This document shows positions 29,832 to 34,381 of a stretch of DNA of 34,381 nt, in pieces. Numbering within the stretch: the first letter of the stretch is position 1; every line of letters begins with the position of its first letter. The stretch is from Cytophagales bacterium. GTDB lineage: Bacteria; Bacteroidota; Bacteroidia; Cytophagales; CCMP332. The notes below the pieces were generated by a model. That model was not told where the DNA came from and made no database searches. It saw only the letters and a list, made by a program, of their open reading frames with translations. Location: the NCBI GenBank assembly GCA_028279065.1, contig JANQSY010000176.1, forward strand, positions 1-34,381, read 5' to 3'. The translations under genes were made by a program, and so were the position numbers.

Positions 29832-31628
29832 ATGTTGAATGGGAAAACTATACTTTCAGTATGTCTTTTTTTGGGCTCAATTAATGCCTTCGCCCAGATG
29901 GGCTCCCAATATGAACTGAAAAAACTAGGCAAAACCGTCAACACGTATTATGATGATGCAGCTCCAGTTACATCACCAAATGGTTTGGAGCTGTATTACT
30001 TCATAGCCAATCACCCCGATAACAAACACGGCAAAAAAGGAAGTCAGGATATCTGGTATTCCAAAAGAGATTCCATGTATGGGGAGTGGGAGCAAAGCAT
30101 TCATTTGGGGCATCCCTTCAATACTCATCAGTTCAACCAGGTCATGAGTGTTTCTTCTAATGGAAATACCCTGCTGATCAGGGGAGGGAGGAGCGCTGGG
30201 GACCTGAATGCCCTTTCGATCGTTAGAAGAAGCGGTGGAAATTGGTCAAACCCGGTGGAGTTGGATATTGAGGATTTAAAAGACCTAAATAGGGGTAGGT
30301 TCTTTGGTGGGTTTCTTTCAAATGATGAGAAGGCTCTGTTACTCTATTTTGCCGAGGTGCCACATATGATCAAAAGCGATCTATATGTTTCATTTCCAAA
30401 AGGCAAGGGAAAATGGACCCGGCCCAAAAAGCTTCCCAAGCCGATCAATACCAATCAGGATGAGTTTGGTCCATTCTTAATGGTTGACGGCAAGACCCTT
30501 TATTTTTCCAGCAGTCGCTCAGGCGGAAAGGGTGGATTGGATGTTTATGTGTCCAAAAGATTGGATGATAGTTGGGATAAATGGACTGAACCCGAAAACC
30601 TTGGTGAGCCTGTAAATACCAAAGGGTTTGATGCCTATTTCTCCACCTCTGCCAATGGCGAAGTTGCCTTCTCAACCAGGGCTTATAAATCCGCCGACGG
30701 AGGAAGCCTGGACCTTCTTGAGTTTCTTCCTAGACCCCCGGAGGTAACAATAAATTTCCAGGTTGTAGATCATGAAACAGGACAGGGATTGGAAGCCTAT
30801 CTTGATTTTGGAAAGAAAACCCAAGAAAGCGAAACCTATCAAACCGATTATGAAGGGAATTACCAGATCTATGTGGGAACAGAATATGGGGAATACCATC
30901 TCAATGTAACCTCACACAGATATTTAGGGCTTTCAAAGGACTTCCGGATCCGGAAACCAAAAAGGGATACCACTATTGATATGAAGATCCTTCTGGATCA
31001 CCAGGAGGTTCATTATTACATCGCCGGTGTCCTGTTTGAATCGGAATCCTTGCAACCTGTTGATGGGGAATTAAGATTCATCAATCGAAATGGAAAAAGA
31101 ACCAAGGTCAAAACCCACCATGGGCAGGGGAGATATGAAGCAACCTTGCCTGGCCCCGGACTCTATGATATTACGGTTTTAGCAGAGAATTTTCTGGAAC
31201 TGATCGACAGCGTCCAGGTTGACAGCGCAGGAGAGGAGGATGTCCACCTTTCCAGGGATTTCTATCTGACAAGGATCAAAGAGGGACTAACCGTGCGCCT
31301 TGACAATATTTACTTTGATTTTGATAAGGCGACCCTGAGGCCGGAATCCTATGAAGAATTGGACAAGCTTAGGGACCTTCTGAATAAGTATCCGAATATG
31401 AATATTGAGATCTCAGGACATACCGACTCAAAGGGGTCCGATGAATACAACCTCCAGCTTTCCCAGGGAAGGGCCGATGCTGTAAGACAATACCTTCTTG
31501 ATCAGGGAATTGATGAGGGAAGGATCATCTCAAAAGGTTATGGGGAAACCCAACCCGAAGCGGATAACGATACCGAAGAGGGTCGACAGATAAACAGAAG
31601 GGTTCAGTTTACCGTTTTGGAATGGTAA
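29832..31628 (+). CDS. PD40 propeller - carboxypeptidase-like domain - OmpA C-terminal fusion protein
   Basis: 598 residues with a signal peptide (1-21, NAFAQ). Residues 40-290 are PD40/WD40-type blades (AAPVTSPNGLELYYF, EFGPFLMVDGKTLYFSSSRSGGKGGLDVYVSKR, FDAYFSTSANGEVAFSTRA). Residues about 300-470 are two carboxypeptidase-regulatory-like beta domains. The C-terminal OmpA domain (about 490-598) has FDFDKATLRPESYEELDKL, GHTDSKGSDEYNLQLSQGRADAV and GRQINRRVQF, for peptidoglycan binding. The order resembles type IX secretion PorE without its TPR part, or other Bacteroidota periplasmic scaffold proteins. It probably ties an outer-membrane complex to the cell wall. Confidence 0.9.
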   Translation: MLNGKTILSVCLFLGSINAFAQMGSQYELKKLGKTVNTYYDDAAPVTSPNGLELYYFIANHPDNKHGKKGSQDIWYSKRDSMYGEWEQSIHLGHPFNTHQFNQVMSVSSNGNTLLIRGGRSAGDLNALSIVRRSGGNWSNPVELDIEDLKDLNRGRFFGGFLSNDEKALLLYFAEVPHMIKSDLYVSFPKGKGKWTRPKKLPKPINTNQDEFGPFLMVDGKTLYFSSSRSGGKGGLDVYVSKRLDDSWDKWTEPENLGEPVNTKGFDAYFSTSANGEVAFSTRAYKSADGGSLDLLEFLPRPPEVTINFQVVDHETGQGLEAYLDFGKKTQESETYQTDYEGNYQIYVGTEYGEYHLNVTSHRYLGLSKDFRIRKPKRDTTIDMKILLDHQEVHYYIAGVLFESESLQPVDGELRFINRNGKRTKVKTHHGQGRYEATLPGPGLYDITVLAENFLELIDSVQVDSAGEEDVHLSRDFYLTRIKEGLTVRLDNIYFDFDKATLRPESYEELDKLRDLLNKYPNMNIEISGHTDSKGSDEYNLQLSQGRADAVRQYLLDQGIDEGRIISKGYGETQPEADNDTEEGRQINRRVQFTVLEW

Positions 31629-31667
31629 TGGCCTGATATTTGTAAACAAGATTCAAAAAGAGCTTTA

Positions 31668-32054
31668 ATGAAAAATTTAATTCTTATATCCTCAATGATG
31701 CTGATCCTTTCGGGTTCTGCATTCTCCCAAAAGTATTTCAACAAGGAAGAGAGCATTATCTCAAGCAAGAAATGGACAGTGGTAGATGTAAAAGGCAAGG
31801 AGCCAACCTTTGAGTTTGGCGAGGAGCTCGCCTTTGATATCGATAAGAAGTTCAGGATCAAGAAGAACAATATGGATCGGGAGACCGGGACCTGGTTCCT
31901 TGATAAAAAATATCTGATCCTTACGGTTGAAGGTGGAAAAGGAGTCAGTCAGGGCAGAAGGGTTCCGAGGCGTATGAAGGTCCTAAAGCTTTCCAAGGAC
32001 GAATTGAAGGTCAAATTCAAGGCCGAGAAAAACGAAAAAGTTACTTTTCGTTAG
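31668..32054 (+). CDS. small exported hypothetical protein
   Basis: 128 residues with a signal peptide (1-20, GSAFSQ). The mature part is a short lipocalin-like all-beta pattern: KKWTVVDVKGKEPTFEFGEELAFDIDKKFRIKKNNMDRETGTWFLDKKYLILTVEGG, very rich in Lys. A GATATTTG octamer before it (31635-31642) is close to a -7 element. It follows the OmpA fusion gene by 39 bases and may be in its operon. Its stop overlaps that of map by three bases on the opposite strand. No function known. Confidence 0.72.
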   Translation: MKNLILISSMMLILSGSAFSQKYFNKEESIISSKKWTVVDVKGKEPTFEFGEELAFDIDKKFRIKKNNMDRETGTWFLDKKYLILTVEGGKGVSQGRRVPRRMKVLKLSKDELKVKFKAEKNEKVTFR

Positions 32055-32842
32055 ATCACTATGGCCCCCTTTTTTGAAAGGGCCTTCTCGACATACTCAA
32101 AGGTCGTAAGTACATCCGGGCCATTTGGGCCGATAGCAACATCATGTTCGTAGTGGGCTGAGGGATTTCTATCTGCAGCCAGAATTGTCCAACCATCACT
32201 TAATTGAAGGATCCTGCGCGTCCCCATGTTGATCATTGGTTCTATCGCAATGACCATTCCCTTTTTCAGAAGAGGTCCTTTGCCTTTTTTTCCATAGTTG
32301 GGAACCTCTGGTTTTTCATGCATTTTCCTTCCCAGACCATGTCCCACAAGCTCCCTAACAACTCCATATCCATGCTTTTCGCAATGGGACTGGATAGCAA
32401 AACTGATGTCACCGATCCTGTTACCTGGCCTGGCTTGTTCGATCCCGATCTCCAGGCTTTCGCGTGTAACCTTTAAAAGTTTTTCAACCTTTGGATCGAT
32501 CTCCCCAACAGGAAAGGTGTAGGCTTGGTCTCCATAAAAACCATTCATAATCGCCCCACAGTCAAGGGATATTATATCCCCCTCTTTCAAAGGATCCTTC
32601 GTCGGGAAACCATGGACCACTTGCTCGTTAGGAGAGGCACAAAGGGTGTTGGGAAAATCATACAGACCAAGGAACCCTGGTTTTGCTCCATGATCCAAAA
32701 TGAACTCGTAAGCTATCTTATCAAGCTCCAATGTGCTAATGCCAGGCTCCAAATTCTCGCCCAAAACCCCAAGGCAGCGCGAAACCAATAGGGCACTTTC
32801 GCGCATCAATTCTACCTCTTCAGCTGTTTTTATGGGGATCAT
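32051..32842 (-). CDS. map: type I methionine aminopeptidase
   Basis: 263-residue cytoplasmic metalloprotease that removes the initiator methionine from nascent proteins. The five metal ligands are visible: D94 and D105 (SLDCGAIMNGFYGDQAYTF), H168 (LVGHGLGRKMHE), E201 (AIEPMINMG) and E232 (HYEHDVAI). H78 in QVVHGFPT is the substrate-binding histidine. Length is normal for type I. It overlaps the ACMSD-like gene by ATGA. In Bacteroidota the housekeeping map usually sits by secY in the ribosomal operon, so this may be a second copy. That is inferred, since the rest of the genome is not visible. Confidence 0.95.
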   Translation of the reverse strand: MIPIKTAEEVELMRESALLVSRCLGVLGENLEPGISTLELDKIAYEFILDHGAKPGFLGLYDFPNTLCASPNEQVVHGFPTKDPLKEGDIISLDCGAIMNGFYGDQAYTFPVGEIDPKVEKLLKVTRESLEIGIEQARPGNRIGDISFAIQSHCEKHGYGVVRELVGHGLGRKMHEKPEVPNYGKKGKGPLLKKGMVIAIEPMINMGTRRILQLSDGWTILAADRNPSAHYEHDVAIGPNGPDVLTTFEYVEKALSKKGAIVI

Positions 32843-33846
32843 TCGTAATCCTTAAGTTTTATATTAAGCCATTTGGCTGCCGACTTTGCAAAGATGTCCT
32901 CTTTAACTGACTTTTTCAGATCCATCTCCTCTATAAATTTTCCGATCTCCAGGTCCCCTAAAGGGAAGGGATAATCGGAACCCAGGCATATTTTCTTAGA
33001 ACCGACCATAGGTAGGATATAGTTCAGAAATTCCGCATCATGAGTAATGCTATCGATCCAGAACTTACCAATGTATTCTCGCGGATTGGTTGGGTTGTCT
33101 ACAGCCACCAGGTCAGGCCGGCAGTTGAATCCATGTTCTATCCTTCCTATGGTGGCCAAAAACGATCCTCCTGCATGGGCAAAGCAAACTCTCAGTTCCG
33201 GTAGCTTATCGAACAATCCACTGAATATGAATGAGCAGATCGCCCTGGTGGTCTCCGCCGGCATGCCCACCAACCATGGAAGCCAGTAGGTCTGCATATG
33301 CTCCTGACCCATCATCTCCCAGGGATGAACAAGAACAGCCATATCAAGATCCTGGCAGGCTTGAAAGATCGGCAGGAATCTGGCTTCTGAGAGGTTAAGA
33401 TTATTGATGTTGGATCCAATTTGTATTCCCGGAAAGCCCATCCCCTTGATTCTTTCCAACTCCTTGATAGCCAGTTCGGTATCCTGCATTGGAAGAGTGC
33501 CTAGAGCAATGTAATTCTTGGGATATTTCTCAATTACCCCTGCTATATCATCGTTCAAAAATTCTGAAACGGCCAGTCCATCCTGGGGCTTGGCCCAGTA
33601 GGAGAACATGACCGGAATGGTGCAAACCACCTGTACCTGGGTTTGGAATTCTTCGTACTCCTGGATCCTGATCTCAGGATCCCAACAATTCTCATTGATC
33701 TCCCTGAAGAACTTATTGCCTGCCATCATTCGCGCAAATCCTGGCCTATGATGATCAAGATGTATGAAATCCCCATAGCCAAATTTCTTGGAGAAATCCG
33801 GCAGCTTCTTTGGGAAGATATGGGTATGCATATCGATCTTCAGCAT
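32839..33846 (-). CDS. amidohydrolase, probable aminocarboxymuconate-semialdehyde decarboxylase (ACMSD)
   Basis: 335-residue amidohydrolase-superfamily protein. Metal ligands appear as H7 and H9 (DMHTHIFP), H174 (VLVHPWEMMG), H224 (CFAHAGG) and D291 (CLGSDYPFPLG). R47 in FFREINENCWD matches a substrate-binding Arg position of ACMSD. ACMSD decarboxylates 2-amino-3-carboxymuconate semialdehyde in the kynurenine route of tryptophan breakdown, diverting it from NAD synthesis. No other kynurenine gene is in the window. It lies 32 bases after mog and overlaps map. Confidence 0.88.
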   Translation of the reverse strand: MLKIDMHTHIFPKKLPDFSKKFGYGDFIHLDHHRPGFARMMAGNKFFREINENCWDPEIRIQEYEEFQTQVQVVCTIPVMFSYWAKPQDGLAVSEFLNDDIAGVIEKYPKNYIALGTLPMQDTELAIKELERIKGMGFPGIQIGSNINNLNLSEARFLPIFQACQDLDMAVLVHPWEMMGQEHMQTYWLPWLVGMPAETTRAICSFIFSGLFDKLPELRVCFAHAGGSFLATIGRIEHGFNCRPDLVAVDNPTNPREYIGKFWIDSITHDAEFLNYILPMVGSKKICLGSDYPFPLGDLEIGKFIEEMDLKKSVKEDIFAKSAAKWLNIKLKDYE

Positions 33847-33878
33847 AAGGAATTGCTATAACCCGCGAAACTAAGGGA

Positions 33879-34381
33879 TTATTTACTAGGGGGTCGAAAA
33901 ACCTTGATAATTTCTGGATCTGCCTCTAAGTAAGGTCCACCGATCAGATCAATGCAATAAGGAACTGCTGGGAACACCGCATCCAGGCATTGCCTGATCG
34001 CTTTTGGCTTACCGGGCAGGTTGATGATGAGGCATTTACCCCGAATCCCCGCTGTCTGTCTTGAGAGTATTGCTGTAGGGACGTATTTTAGACTTTCTGT
34101 CCTCATTAATTCACCGAAACCAGGCATCATTTTCTCGCAGACCGCCTCGGTGGCTTCTGGTGTAACATCCCTGGGTGCTGGGCCTGTTCCTCCTGAGGTT
34201 ACGATCAGGCAGCAGTCCTTTTGGTCAGCCATTTCGACCATGGCAGCCGATATTTGATCCTGTTCATCGGGAATAACCATATACTCCGGTTCCCAGTCGT
34301 TCTTCAGATATTCCTTAAGAGTTGAGACTATGGCCTTACCGGGGATATCTTCATAGATCCCCTTGCTGGCCCTATCACTGA
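33879..34381 (-). CDS. mog: molybdopterin adenylyltransferase (5' end outside the window)
   Basis: MoaB/Mog-fold enzyme that adenylates molybdopterin before molybdenum insertion. About 166 residues are visible. The N-terminal SDRASKGIYEDIPGKAI is read from the window edge. Then come VTSGGTGPAPRDVTPEAT (substrate loop), MMPGFGELMRTESLKYVPTAILSRQ and NLPGKPKAIRQCL, ending VFRPPSK, all close to E. coli Mog. Only the first few residues are missing. A molybdoenzyme, sulfite dehydrogenase, is encoded earlier in the window and would need this cofactor. It precedes ACMSD and map on the minus strand and may lead that transcript. Confidence 0.94.
   Translation of the reverse strand, partial: SDRASKGIYEDIPGKAIVSTLKEYLKNDWEPEYMVIPDEQDQISAAMVEMADQKDCCLIVTSGGTGPAPRDVTPEATEAVCEKMMPGFGELMRTESLKYVPTAILSRQTAGIRGKCLIINLPGKPKAIRQCLDAVFPAVPYCIDLIGGPYLEADPEIIKVFRPPSK

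Overview
The window reads as chromosomal DNA of an aerobic, probably free-living Bacteroidota, most likely Cytophagales-like. This placement is inferred. Supporting points are a short primary sigma factor without region 1.1, several sites matching the Bacteroidota TAnnTTTG -7 promoter element, few Shine-Dalgarno-like sites, many TTG starts, many SPI/SPII-secreted proteins and outer-membrane barrels, a PD40-OmpA fusion, a DUF5777-type barrel and a GH92 mannosidase. No rRNA, tRNA, CRISPR array, phage or insertion sequence was recognised.

Layout. 1-6773 (minus) is a tightly overlapping run: a large membrane-anchored DUF3352/propeller-like protein, an MscS channel, cystathionine gamma-synthase/lyase and a zinc-domain-less RecQ helicase cut by the window edge. 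Divergent from it are dtd and a MazG-type pyrophosphohydrolase. 7625-11147 (minus) is an overlapping operon for periplasmic sulfite oxidation: molybdenum sulfite dehydrogenase, membrane monoheme cytochrome c, lipoprotein thiosulfate sulfurtransferase and a fatty-acid hydroxylase-type membrane enzyme. 12188-14966 (minus) encodes an envelope set: OB-fold protein, triple CX4CH haem-like lipoprotein, YceI and a DUF5777-type barrel whose start codon is out of frame with the body across an A10/T10 tract. GH92 mannosidase and the primary sigma factor converge on a bidirectional terminator at about 17.95 kb. 19105-22450 holds small lipoproteins, a beta-propeller, two very small genes and an orphan terminator. 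Aldehyde dehydrogenase, an outer-membrane barrel and a deoxynucleoside kinase follow.

25435-28924 is a second sulfur operon: ArsR-family regulator, TauE/SafE exporter, persulfide dioxygenase-rhodanese fusion (CstB-like), single-domain rhodanese and endonuclease III, with a candidate operator just upstream. The last part holds a CBS-pair protein, a repeat-bearing intergenic stretch, a PD40/OmpA protein, a small exported protein, and a minus-strand run mog (partial) - ACMSD-like decarboxylase - methionine aminopeptidase.

The most coherent story is a sulfide/persulfide disposal route split over two loci. Cytoplasmic persulfide is oxidised to sulfite by the CstB-like enzyme and exported by TauE/SafE. 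In the periplasm sulfite is oxidised to sulfate by the sulfite dehydrogenase with electrons passing to cytochrome c, and Mog supplies the molybdenum cofactor. The least conventional items are the regulator's C-terminal CX3CXC cluster, the triple CX4CH protein, the homopolymer frameshift in the barrel gene, and the palindrome/terminator-rich gap near 22.1-22.5 kb.
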